A stretch of DNA of 64,000 bases from Carex sylvatica (lineage: Eukaryota > Streptophyta > Magnoliopsida > Poales > Cyperaceae). The number at the start of each line of letters is the position of its first letter. Position 1 is the first letter of the stretch. Below, piece by piece: positions 31,990-41,890 of this stretch. The notes under the pieces were generated by a model, which ran no database searches, had not been told where the DNA came from, and was given only the letters and a program-made list of their open reading frames with translations. The position numbers were made by a program, and so were the translations under genes. Location: contig CAXKVR010000041.1 in assembly GCA_964058845.1 (NCBI GenBank), forward strand, positions 1 through 64,000. The letters run 5' to 3'.

Positions 31990-32125
31990 CTAATTCATCT
32001 TGATCAATTCTTCATTTGTGTTTTGTTTCGAGCATTTTGATTCCTCCGACGTACTTGTCTATTACCATTTTCACCACCCATTTCTCCTTGTAGTATCCCT
32101 TCTCAGCCAGTGACTTGATCATCAC
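31990..32125 (-). pseudogene. Captured KIN17 exon with an in-frame stop
   Basis: The minus strand follows a TTAACAG acceptor (32126-32132) and encodes VMIKSLAEKGYYKEK, then VIDKYV, then MLETKHK, then TGA (32012-32014). After the stop the same frame continues RIDQDEL, as in the KIN17 C-terminal KOW region, so the stop is a nonsense change inside the original coding sequence. KIN17 is a nuclear DNA- and RNA-binding protein. Only this part of the gene is present. Confidence 0.78.
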
Positions 32126-32257
32126 CTGTTAATTATTTTTTACAAAATAGTGTCAGTAGCATTAAAATTTTCATAATCAATATTAATATTTTTAATTATA
32201 TATCAGTGAAATTGAAAATCAAATTCATAAAATATACAGTAAGAAAGAATTTATCAC

Positions 32258-32290
32258 CTTGACTATTATTCCTTCACAGAGCCAGTAATC
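32258..32290 (-). pseudogene. Captured small KIN17 exon
   Basis: A 33-base exon on the minus strand encodes DYWLCEGIIVK, which in plant KIN17 directly precedes the VMIKSLAEKGYY segment of the next exon. Acceptor AATAGAAAG (32291-32299) and donor AAG/GTGATAA (32252-32260) are canonical. Phase with the exon at 32125 is preserved. Confidence 0.78.
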
Positions 32291-32639
32291 CTTTCTATTT
32301 CAATTGAATTTGTACATATGTAAATCTAATTTATACAACAAATAATATGAAAAAAAATTAAAATAAAATATTTTCAAACATTTTACAGCTTTCATGGACA
32401 AATCATACTTATAATTGTTGATTTTATAGAATTTAATTATTATTTACTTTTTCAATATGTGTAAATATTTGTGGACCATTCATTTTCACACGAGCAATCG
32501 ACGGTCGATTTTCAATGAAATAATTCCAAAGTTATTTTTAAATGATCAATGGAAAATATTAAACATAATCAAAATAAAATTTTTGAAGTTCAATCATGTC
32601 TAAGCTTCAATACAATGTCTCTTATGTAAAATTGAGAAA

Positions 32640-32790
32640 TTTGGTTACCTCAGGCGAAACAAATTTGTTGGGAGGTGTCTCTATGCAAATGTGATATAGA
32701 GAGTTACTTGTTCTCTGGATAATAGGTGATTTTTCTAAAATCGAAACCCATCCCCTCTCTGGATACTTGGTGATTTGTTCTCTGAAAACG
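32640..32790 (-). pseudogene. Possible captured exon, unassigned
   Basis: Minus-strand stretch bounded by CAG (near 32779) and GAG/GTAACC (near 32648), with two ATCCAGAGA words and an open piece (ETPPNKFVSPE). The source was not recognised. Confidence 0.25.
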
Positions 32791-33131
32791 TATTAATTTT
32801 TTCATCACATTGTTAGCAAAATATTATACATTAACATATAATTTTCTTAAATACAATTAGATTTAAATAAATGAATTTTGAATGTCTAAATTAATTCTAT
32901 ATAAAGGAAAAAAATAAAAAAAAAGATAAGAAAAAAAACCAATTTTTTTTTTGTTTTTGAGATTTTTTTATATACCTTATCGGATTAGAATTTTATTCAT
33001 TCTGAAATATAAAATATTTTTTTAATATAATTTCAATAGAAAAATTCTATTTTATTTTTAAAAATATCATGATTCGTAAATATATCATAACTTGCAAACA
33101 TCCCTCTAAATTTAATTGCTGTTTTCTCATT

Positions 33132-33250
33132 TTTGGTTGCCTACACTGACTGTTTTTTAAAAAACAGTCAGTGTTGGTTGCCTACACCAACTATTTTTGA
33201 AAAACAGTCAGTGTTGATTGCCTACACCGACTGTGTTTTTTTTAAACTTG
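33132..33250. repeat. Second CACTA-like subterminal array
   Basis: Three units of GTTGGTTGCCTACACCGACT type with AAAAACAGTCAGTGTTGG, matching the array at 29690-30120. The predicted frame across it simply translates the repeat. It suggests the right side of the element that starts at 29669. Confidence 0.55.
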
Positions 33251-33458
33251 TCTCATGCTATATTTTTTGTATGAATCTATCAGTGTTGATCACCGTAGTT
33301 TGTAACAAAACTTTACCAAGTGAAGCTAGTGACAAATACATTGCCTTCTGTGTTCGTATTTTCGAAATCCGAAAAAAAAATTCTTGATATTAAACTAGTT
33401 CATTAACTTAACTTCAACTTTACTAGAAAAAAAGACCAACTTGTAATGATCTAGGTAG

Positions 33459-33560
33459 CACTACTATAAAAAACCCGACTATACACAGCTAAAAATTGAG
33501 GTTGTACACGGTTTTGCATCCATATCCATGATCGTTGTATATGAAAGCATCGATAAATTT
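33459..33560. mobile_element. Another CACTA-like end
   Basis: CACTACTATAAAAAACCCGA followed by ACACAGCTAAAAATTGAGGT is typical of a plant CACTA terminus. No partner end with the same sequence was found in the window. Confidence 0.4.
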
Positions 33561-33804
33561 TACATTGTGTATATCAGTTTACCTACATACATTTTACAAA
33601 ATACATGCGAATTATCGGGAGAAATCCAAACAAATAAAACAGAAACCAGCAAATATAATTTGACAACAAGATAGGCAATAAGATTTGGGAAGTGCCTTCT
33701 TTTGTAATCATTTTGGTCAAGAGATACGAGTCAGTACATTTTCGGAGTGCATTTCCACTCTTTTTATTTCAAAAAAGCGGATTTGCATTTTCTTTTATTT
33801 TGGA

Positions 33805-34012
33805 AAACCAAGTCAGAGGAATTCACATCCCCTCAGTTACTGGACTGAGTACAATTGAATCAGATGGTTCAAAATTGTTCTTTTTAATTTGGCACGAATC
33901 TCAAAGAACAACTATTACTGTCCCCCGCGCCATCCCAAGGAAGCACCGACTGAGAGTAAATCCGAGCCATCCGTTTCAATTGTGTTGAGTCAGATACATG
34001 GGAGGATACGGA
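33805..34012. mobile_element. MITE of about 200 bp with GAATTC..CCCCTCAG ends, copy 1
   Basis: Left GGAATTCACATCCCCTCAGT and ACTGAGTACAATTGAATCAG are mirrored by AATTGTGTTGAGTCAGATAC and GGAGGATACGGATCC on the right. A second copy in opposite orientation lies at 50905-51115. Confidence 0.55.
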
Positions 34013-34429
34013 TCCAAGTCAGAGTCGGTCACGTGCTGCCTCTAATTGGCTCAGATCTAGGTCCAACGCCAGGGATCATGATTTTACTAATTAATTTGTT
34101 ATGGACTGTCGATCTAGGTCCAACGGCTGAGGTTAAATAAATGGTTTTTTTTTTAATGTCAAATTATCGACACGTTCTCCACTTTCAATCTCTTGTTTGA
34201 TCCTCTAAACTCATTTTCTTTTCTTTTTTAACTTATTTTTCTATATCCAATTTACTTTTTGAACTTGTAATTGTGCTAGCGACCTTTTTGAAGGTGGTAA
34301 TTATCGAAAGTTGCTAGTTGCGAGATTTGACTGGAGGATTATTATCACGTCCATTTTTTTATTTAGGTAGCAAATTTTTTTTTTTTTTTGAAATAAATAG
34401 TTAAGAATATGATTGAGGCTTTTCTATGT

Positions 34430-34660
34430 TAATATGCATATTACGGATCAACCTATTATATATGTGTATGTATATATTTATTTTCAAAGTTTAAATAGTT
34501 GATATGAACGGTTAAATATGATCTCTATGGAAAAATATACATGTTGGCCAAATTTTATATTTAAAAAAAAAATCTTTTAGGTGGATAGGAAATCACTCAC
34601 TTTGAATCAAATGATATTCTATCTATCTTAATAAATAGTAAAAAAATTATAGGAGCCTGA
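34430..34660. mobile_element. Decayed hairpin MITE of the M family
   Basis: Words TTTAAATAGTTGATATGAACGG, then ATGATCTCTATGG, then TTAATAAATAGTAAAAAAATT match inner-arm positions of M1-M3. Ends are eroded. Confidence 0.4.
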
Positions 34661-34759
34661 ACAAAATTCCCGAGCGTGTCCCTCAAGTAGTTTAACAGAA
34701 TTTTTTTTTAATATTATCTAACTTTCATTTTCAGAGTTAATATCCAAACATTTAAAGCT

Positions 34760-35985
34760 TTATTTATAACATTTTACAATGCTACTCGCAAGCATTTAAA
34801 GCTCTGTCTGCAAGCATTAAAATTCTAAATCTGTATAGTTTTAACTCCTAACTACTTTCAATTTCAAGCCAAAAATGGAAAGACCTTTCACCCACTTTTT
34901 TTAATTTTTTCTTTGATCATTCTGATTCATTTTCTCGACGATTCGTGATGAATTTTGGGAATCTAAAAATATGAACATTTTTTTATCCGATTTTCTCTTT
35001 CAAATGATATCCATGAAGAATAACTTTCAAGTTATATTTGTGTCGTAATTTTTTTTTTACCACTTTAAATCTTTGTGACTTTTAATTTTTCTTTTTTAAT
35101 TTTGCTTCAAATAATTTAAACCTCTGTTTACAAGTATATAAATATCATATACAAGCATATAAACCTCATTAATAACACTTTAAATCTTGAGAATAAAATA
35201 TATAAACCTCAAGTACAAAGAATTAAAACCTCAACAATAACATTTGAAAGCATATAAACCTCAACAATAACATTTGAAAGCATATAAACCTCAACAATAA
35301 CACTGCATTTACAAAGCTCATTTACAAAGCATATAAACCTCATGTACAAAGAATTAAAACCTCAACAATAACATTTCAAAGTATATAAACCTCAACAATA
35401 ACACTGCATTTACAAAGCTCATTTACAGAGCATATAAACCTCATGTACAAAGAATTAAAATCTCAACAATAATATTTCAAAGCATATAAATCTCAACAAT
35501 AACACTGCAGTGTAAATGCATATAAACCTCATGTACAAAGAATTAAAATCTCAACAATAACATTTCAAAGCATATAAACCTTAACAATAACACTGCATTT
35601 ACAAAGCATATAAACCTCATGTGTAAAGCCTTGAAAATTTTAATAGTTGTAGACTGAGATTTAAAAAGTTGAAAATTTAAAGTGCTCATGAGTTTCACTT
35701 TAAAAAAACAAATGACTTCAAAATTACTCAAAAATATTTCTTCATAGATCTTATTTGAGTGATAAAATCGAATAGAAAATATTCGTATTTTTAGATTCGT
35801 AAAATTCATCACGGATCATCGAAAAAATAAATTATAATAATCAGAGAAAAAAATAAAAAAGTGTGGGTGAAAGAAATCTTTTTATTTTTGGCTTGAAGAC
35901 AAAAATAATTAGGAGTTAAAACTATGTAGATTTAGAATTTTAATACTTTCAGACAGAGGTTTACATACTTGCGAGTAGCATTGGG
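34760..35985. repeat. Fold-back element with minisatellite core
   Basis: About 34760-35060 is the inverse of about 35690-35985. Shared words include TGCTACTCGCAAG/CTTGCGAGTAGCA, AGTTTTAACTCCTAA/TTAGGAGTTAAAACT and CATCACGGATC/GATTCGTGATG. Between the arms lies an array of about 35100-35620 built from CATATAAACCTCAACAATAA and CATTTACAAAGCTC units, in higher-order repeats of roughly 110 bp. Non-coding. Confidence 0.8.
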
Positions 35986-36155
35986 TTGGTCCAGTTGGGG
36001 TCAGTTGTCTTCAATAATTAATTGTGTTGGGTCGAGTTAGGTCAGTTGGAGACTTGGAGTCAATAATTAATTGTGTTGGGTCCAGTTAGGGTCAGATGTT
36101 TCAATAATTAATTGTGTTGGGTCCAGTTAGGTTTTCAATTATTGAATTTCCAATT
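35986..36155. repeat. Tandem repeat of about 50 bp
   Basis: Three to four units of TCAATAATTAATTGTGTTGG followed by GTCCAGTTAGGGTCAG. It directly abuts the right arm of the fold-back element. Confidence 0.8.
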
Positions 36156-36795
36156 AATTTCCGACTAAAAAATAATTTTAAATTGAATCATAAACCACAG
36201 AATTTGAATACATTGTCGGAAGTTCGTCTGAAGTTCGCCAAACCACTTCTAAATGTTCGTTGGACCCCGGCTTAAGTTGGCAACACACTGCCGAATGTTT
36301 GCCAAAAGCTCCGCCACAGGTTGTATGCAATAAGAAGGTTGGTTGCTGATGTATAACTAATGAAAAAATATTATTAGTCAAGTTATTGGCTAATTATGAG
36401 TTGTTATATATATACCGTTAACTGGATTTTTTTATGGTACCTTGAAAAAGAATCGAAATAGACTTATTTATTTAAAGGGAGGGCGTGAAAGGAGGTTATT
36501 GAAATAAATTTTTTTTATCTCGTAGTCGTACACTAGTAAAATGTTCAATGTTGTCAAAGCAATTGAGGAATTAGAATACCTAAACAGGCTAACACGAAAG
36601 CAAATATTGATGACACAAGTAAACAGTTAATAGTGGATAATAAGCGTGAATGAAATTAACATGACTTCAATATTTGTCTAAAATTAATACTTGTCTAAAC
36701 AAGGGGAGCAAATTTGAAAGATAACTAATTAAAAGGGATAAAAAAAAGAAAACATGAAGATAGATGGAACTAAAATGACTAATGATTACACAACA
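36156..36795. other. 3' flank of DUF4220 gene 2, no further gene
   Basis: AT-rich, with a more mixed stretch at 36200-36320 (GGAAGTTCGTCTGAAGTTCG). The small minus-strand frame there has no domain. It includes the 3' untranslated end of the minus-strand gene. Confidence 0.45.
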
Positions 36796-39255
36796 TCACT
36801 TTGATACAATTAACTTGGCACGGGCATGACCTTCTTCAATTCGGTACTGTTCTCCCATGCCCAAGTGAGCCATCAAGAACCAGATCACGGTGAGAAGCTC
36901 ACCTCCTTTACTTAACTGCTTTGCATGGAACTGCCCGCTGCATTTGCTGGCAGCATAGCACAATATCTCTACCCACACAACACTGATTAATCTCCACATT
37001 TTATCCCAATCTGGTTCACCGTTAGTAGTTTCGAATTCTTTCTTCAATTGGTGTGCAAGCATGCAACCTTTGAACAACACTGACTTGCTGCGATCGCCTT
37101 TAATAAGTGATGGATCATAGTCTGTATTCACTTCTAGTAACCTTTTTACAGCATTACTCTTCTTTGTAATATCCTTATCGATGTTACTCTTCTCAGGATT
37201 ATCCTTCCCGACTTTACCGTCCTCCACATCACCCTCCTTGACATTATCGTTCTCGTTATTAATTTTCTTTAAATTACGCTTCTCAATTTCACCCAGTGGC
37301 TGTAAGAAGTTCGCCGCCTCTGCACAGGTGTCACCAAATCGAATCTGCCCAATTCCAGCAGGCATCATAAAAGGTCGCACAATGAGGAGGAACAACATGT
37401 AGTTTGAAATGTCTTGACTTATCTCTCGTTTTGTTTTTTTTCCCTGTTCCGGCTGCTGTTCTGGATTGTGTCCCAGCTTTTGATCCGGCTGTGGTTCCGA
37501 TTTCTTTTCTGGCTGTTGTTCCGACTGCGATTCATCTTTCTGTTCTTGCTGTTGTTCCGACTGCAATCCCGGTTTCTGTTGTTCCGACTGCAATTCTGGT
37601 TTCTGCGATTCCAGTTGCTGTTGCTCCGACTGCAGTTCTGGTTTCTGCGATTCATGGAATAATAGATCAGTTGCTATGTGCCACAGGAGGATGCTCTCAT
37701 CGAATTCAGCCTCCACACTCCAACCGAACTCCTGGTAGTAACCCTTGCGTTGGAGTGCCCACTGGCCTCTATGGTCAGTGAATCTCCTATAGCTAGCTGT
37801 ATCGTCTATGTTATTCATCTTCTTTTTCAACTCTTCAAATACTAATTTCTTGAGATTACGATCAACAGTTACACATGTTGTGTACCGATATTGATCCCAA
37901 GTGCTCTTGAGACCAAGGCATTCCATTATGGACTTCCACCAACAAGGTTTATCTTCAAGGGAGTATGTAATCAGACTATACTGTGCCATTTTATCAGACC
38001 ACCTTGCCTTTTTCTCAGGCCTAAGCCATCTTTCCTGAAAAGAAAAGAGGCGACCTGAAAGGCCATTAAGAAAGTTTGATTTTCTCATTGCAGCATATGT
38101 CCAGAATGATAGAAGCATAAAAACAAGTGCAATGATTTCCAAACCAACTGCACCTCCTAGCAGCACATACGTTAGAAATGTCTCGAACCGTCCATACCCA
38201 TTATGGTCGGATAACACAAATAAACAAAGGGCGATAATAATGATGATCAGTGTGATCACACGAGAAATCCAGCCATAGTGCTTATAGGAGTAAATAATAG
38301 AACCTTTTGAATGGAGAATCTCGTACATCCAAGAGAGCTCAATTTCAATCAACTTGTAGGCATTATTGGTGTTAAGCTTCACAAAGTACTTCTGGCTGTC
38401 CTCCCGATTCTTGTAGCTCAGAATTAGGTCCACAAAGAGGCGTTTGAACGTTTGGAAGAACTCGTATGCCTTGCACACAACAGTTGCATAATCGGGTTCC
38501 TTCCATGGATCTGCTTCTGCTACTCTATTTTGATGGCTCTCGAGATCACCTTTTTCTTTATAACCTTTTTCTTTATGCTTCTCGTTCTCCACTTTGATTT
38601 CGGCTTTAAGCCCAGCAGCATTAGATGATGTGTACTCTTGCATGAACTTGGCATAGTTAGGGCCTGGATCAGGTTTGGTGATCATGGAACTCCGCAAGGC
38701 TGACATGCTTGCACGCTGCAAAGACACAACCCTCTCGCTATACTTGAAGATTGCCACAGCAAACATGAGAGCGGCAGGTGGCCACAGCCCGCGGACACGT
38801 AGGTTTGATGAAAAATAATTGTACATTGCAAGTGCAACCTGGGATATTAGTATTAGCAAGTGCCGCGCCCACAACTCATTATCTTCGACGGACAAGGCAG
38901 TGATGGTGTCCTGCCCACCAAGGTGTAGGATGAAGAAAGGGGCCCAGAACACGAGCAGGTATTTAGTGTTAGTCTTGTTGTCTTGAGCAGCCCCTCTAAT
39001 TATTTCGCTCCCGCGGAGGTATGCAAGAGCAACTGTGGCCACGTAATCAGCCAAGAGGTATGCTAACCAGAGAAGCAAGTGGAACACAAAAGCCAGAGGT
39101 CCTCGCAACGTAAAGCCGGTCGTTTCAGCCCACCGGACCGAAATAACATGCTTCCGTAAGCCGGCGAAGGCAAGGAGAAATATCTGTAGGAAGAGGCTGC
39201 TAATCACGAGCACCCTGATCTCAAGTTTGTTCCATATTTGTTCGAAGGATAACAT
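36796..39255 (-). CDS. DUF4220/DUF594 membrane protein, paralogue 2
   Basis: An 819-residue single-exon protein, a close paralogue of the product of 21412-23655 in inverted orientation. It has the same layout: N-terminal membrane helices, the GGQDTITALSVEDNELWARH motif, two more helices at about 340-390, a Gln/Glu-rich linker, SNYMLFLLIVRPFMMP, and the C-terminal DUF594 part with GGELLTVIWFLMAHLGMGEQ. Two regions are longer than in paralogue 1. The linker (about residues 530-605) holds extra ESQKPELQSEQQ-type repeats, and a Lys/Asn/Asp-rich insert (about 655-708, units like KSNIDKDITKKSNAVK) separates the conserved blocks. The start aligns with paralogue 1. The frame is intact. Function of the family is unknown; I do not infer one. 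Confidence 0.9.
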   Translation of the reverse strand: MLSFEQIWNKLEIRVLVISSLFLQIFLLAFAGLRKHVISVRWAETTGFTLRGPLAFVFHLLLWLAYLLADYVATVALAYLRGSEIIRGAAQDNKTNTKYLLVFWAPFFILHLGGQDTITALSVEDNELWARHLLILISQVALAMYNYFSSNLRVRGLWPPAALMFAVAIFKYSERVVSLQRASMSALRSSMITKPDPGPNYAKFMQEYTSSNAAGLKAEIKVENEKHKEKGYKEKGDLESHQNRVAEADPWKEPDYATVVCKAYEFFQTFKRLFVDLILSYKNREDSQKYFVKLNTNNAYKLIEIELSWMYEILHSKGSIIYSYKHYGWISRVITLIIIIIALCLFVLSDHNGYGRFETFLTYVLLGGAVGLEIIALVFMLLSFWTYAAMRKSNFLNGLSGRLFSFQERWLRPEKKARWSDKMAQYSLITYSLEDKPCWWKSIMECLGLKSTWDQYRYTTCVTVDRNLKKLVFEELKKKMNNIDDTASYRRFTDHRGQWALQRKGYYQEFGWSVEAEFDESILLWHIATDLLFHESQKPELQSEQQQLESQKPELQSEQQKPGLQSEQQQEQKDESQSEQQPEKKSEPQPDQKLGHNPEQQPEQGKKTKREISQDISNYMLFLLIVRPFMMPAGIGQIRFGDTCAEAANFLQPLGEIEKRNLKKINNENDNVKEGDVEDGKVGKDNPEKSNIDKDITKKSNAVKRLLEVNTDYDPSLIKGDRSKSVLFKGCMLAHQLKKEFETTNGEPDWDKMWRLISVVWVEILCYAASKCSGQFHAKQLSKGGELLTVIWFLMAHLGMGEQYRIEEGHARAKLIVSK

Positions 39256-39615
39256 AATAGTTTCTCTTTTCTCTCTTTTTTTTCTTCTTCTTCTTCTGTT
39301 TGGATGAACTTAGTTCTTACTTAGATAGGAGGAAGCTGTTTAGCAGTTTAACGTTCCTATTTCGATTATCCATATAACCTTTACATTTTGCAGTAGAAAA
39401 TAATTAAATAAGATATTCCTAAGACCCTATCTAGTCTTACACACAAAATAATATTCCTTCTTTTATGGGTGCCACGTGAAAAACTTAAATCCGCACATGG
39501 AAGGAATTTGTTGTTAAAACGAGAGCTCGCAGGGGGGCCCACATTCATTTAATATATTACCTTTTCTATTGTAGTTTCCGGGACACTTCCTTTTTTGTCT
39601 GTGGTGACATTATAT
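39256..39615 (-). promoter_or_regulatory. Upstream region of DUF4220 gene 2
   Basis: A purine-rich leader (AAGAAGAAGAAG on the minus strand) precedes the start codon. Further up are GCCACGTG (G-box core, about 39472) and CCACAGACAAAAAAGGAAGT. About 39320-39615 is repeated at 46241-46555, where no coding region follows. Part (39382-39420) is also shared with DUF4220 gene 1. Confidence 0.6.
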
Positions 39616-39716
39616 ATAAATAAATAATATTCCTTTTTTTATGGGTGCCACGTGAAAAACATAGAATTTGTGGTTAAAACGAGAGATGATAGAGGGGTCC
39701 ATATTCATTTAATATA
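39616..39716. repeat. Partial tandem duplication of the promoter block
   Basis: Repeats 39448-39555: ATAATATTCCTT, TATGGGTGCCACGTGAAAAA, then GGTTAAAACGAGAG. The copy continues at 40394-40465 after the MITE insertion, ending with TGTCTGTGGTGACATTATAT. The promoter thus carries a second G-box. Confidence 0.75.
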
Positions 39717-40393
39717 GGGGCAATTTCATGTATATTCCTCAAAAGATTCAATATTATATATTTATATCTCCAAAATCAATAATTATATTTATCCTTAAAA
39801 ATCATACAAACTCACATATTTGTTCAATCTAACTCTATAACATATCAAATTTCTCTAAAAATAATTAAATAATATTTTTTTAAATGTAAAAAATTATTGT
39901 ACAGTATTAATTATAAAAAAATAATTACTATTATATTCTTCAATTTTGTCTCTTTAGTCTGTCTATATTATCTTCTCTCTAAGGTGCCAAACCTTCCGTC
40001 TCTCTTCAAACGAAAATGAAAAATTAAAGCAGCGAAGGGCAACATAAATCTGTGAGAGGGCATGCGACTAGGGAAGGCGGAGAGAAATCTGTGATTCGGC
40101 ACGTTTGGAGAGAGGTAGTGGAGATTTGGCGCCTTACAGAGAAGAGAACTCAAGTGGACTAAAGAGGTCGAAGGACATAATGGTCAACATATTATTAATT
40201 AATATTGTAAAATAATTTTTAAAGTTAAAAAAATATTATTTAATTATTTTTGGAGATATTTGATATGTTATAGAGTTAGATTATACAAATATGTGAGTTT
40301 GTACAATTTTTAAGGATAAATATATAATTACTAATTTTGGAAGGATCAATATGTAATATTAAATTTTTTGAGAGATATATATGAAATTCCCCC
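39717..40393. mobile_element. 677-bp MITE with perfect 9-bp target duplication
   Basis: Ends GGGGCAATTTCATGTATA and TATATATGAAATTCCCCC are near-inverse and the arms pair for about 150 bp. It is flanked by TTTAATATA at 39708-39716 and 40394-40402. It sits inside the duplicated promoter block and therefore postdates that duplication. The GC-richer middle (about 39990-40150) pairs poorly and may be unrelated captured sequence. Confidence 0.87.
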
Positions 40394-40465
40394 TTTAATA
40401 TATAGCTACCTTTTCCATTGTAGTTTCCGGGAAACTTCCTGTTTTGTCTGTGGTGACATTATATA

Positions 40466-41721
40466 TAAATAAATATCTAAAAATATAATGAAATTACCGA
40501 ATCTACTCAGTTTTTGAATAGATTCCAAAAAATTTTCCTTTCAGTTACTAGATAACCGGACTCAGAATACCTTTCCACTGAGCTAGTCCCCGGATGCATG
40601 AAAAATGCCTGGTTACCTAGTAACCAGAAATTACTCTTATGTCCGGTTACTAAGTAACCGAACTCACTATTTTAATTAAAAAGCAGATGGAAAGCTGTGC
40701 CGGTTATTAAAAAGCAGATGCAATTTTTTGGCGCATTTTTTTTTTTTACAAAACAGAAATTTTTTAAATTTTTTTATTTTTTGTATTGAAATATTAGAAA
40801 TATTGAATAAGATGAAATACAATATAATTTGATTTATTAGAAAGAATGCAACAAATAATCCGAATCAATATTTTTTATGCCGGATTTTTTACGGCTGTAA
40901 GAAAAATTAATATAATTCTTTATGTGTTATTGGAAAAAAAAAATACTTAGATTCTGAGTTATTGATTCCGGTTCAAAAGTCACTTCTAGGTAAATACAGA
41001 AAATATTGTGATTCTTCTAGTACAATTAATTTCTAAAAAGTTGTATCTATTCTTAAAAAAAACAAAAACTTAAAATTTTTTAATGATTGTTATTAAAAAA
41101 TAATTTTCAAAATAGATACAATTTTTTAGAAATTAAATGTACTAGAAGGATCACAATATTTTATGTATTTACTTAGAAGTGACTTTGGAACCGCGATCAA
41201 TAACTCACATTCAAAGCATAGTTTTTTTTTCCAATAACACATAAAGAAATATATTAATTTTTCTTACATCCGCGAAAAATCTGACCTGAAAAATGTTGGT
41301 CCAGATTATTTGTTGCAGTCTTTCTAATAAATTAAATTATATTGTATTCCATCTATTTTCAAAGAAATATATTTAATATTTCTAATATTTCAATACAAAA
41401 AATAAAAAATTTAAATATTTCAATTTTGTAAAAAAAAAAAATGTGCCAAAAATTGCATCTGCTATTTAATAAACAGCACAGCATTCAAAAATTGCATTTG
41501 CTTTTTCAATTAAAATAGTGAGTCCGGTTACTTAGAGACGTAGGGGTAATTTTCAGTTACTAAGTAAATGGGTATTTTTCATTTATTCGGGGACTAGTTC
41601 AGCGGAAAGATATTCTGAATCCGATTATCTAGTAACTGAAAGAGGCATTTTTTGAAATTCATTCAAAACTGAGAAGATTCGGTAATTTTTTTATATTTTT
41701 GGGTATTAATAAAAATTTCGG
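40466..41721. mobile_element. Palindromic element D, same family as A-C
   Basis: The right end ATTAATAAAAATTTCGG matches the family terminus; the left end starts at ATAAATATCTAAA and lacks the first dozen bases. Outer arms hold CGGTTACTAAGTAACCG words, as in element B. The core occurs direct (40738-41060) and inverted (41065-41430). No target duplication is visible because the left end is lost. Confidence 0.8.
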
Positions 41722-41890
41722 CTCTTCTTTCTCCCACTTTATTTTTGCTTTTTACATTTTTTAATCCTCAGCGGGTCCCACCTATATGGCTATATCCCAC
41801 TTACTATTTTCTCCCTCATTTCAACTTTTTTCCAGCTGGGTCCCACTCCCCACTAACTCTTCTATCTATCTCATTTTCACTTCCCCACAC

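Noticed and set aside
33133..33387. 84-codon frame with repeated NSQCWLPTPTIF-like units
   Set aside because: It only translates the CACTA-like subterminal repeat.
35216..35600. Regular repeats considered as a CRISPR array
   Set aside because: Units are contiguous variants without unique spacers of constant length, lie in plant DNA, and sit between inverted arms; they form a minisatellite.
37181..37781. Plus-strand frames of 73-125 codons opposite DUF4220 gene 2
   Set aside because: They are antisense shadows of the Gln/Glu linker and adjacent coding sequence.
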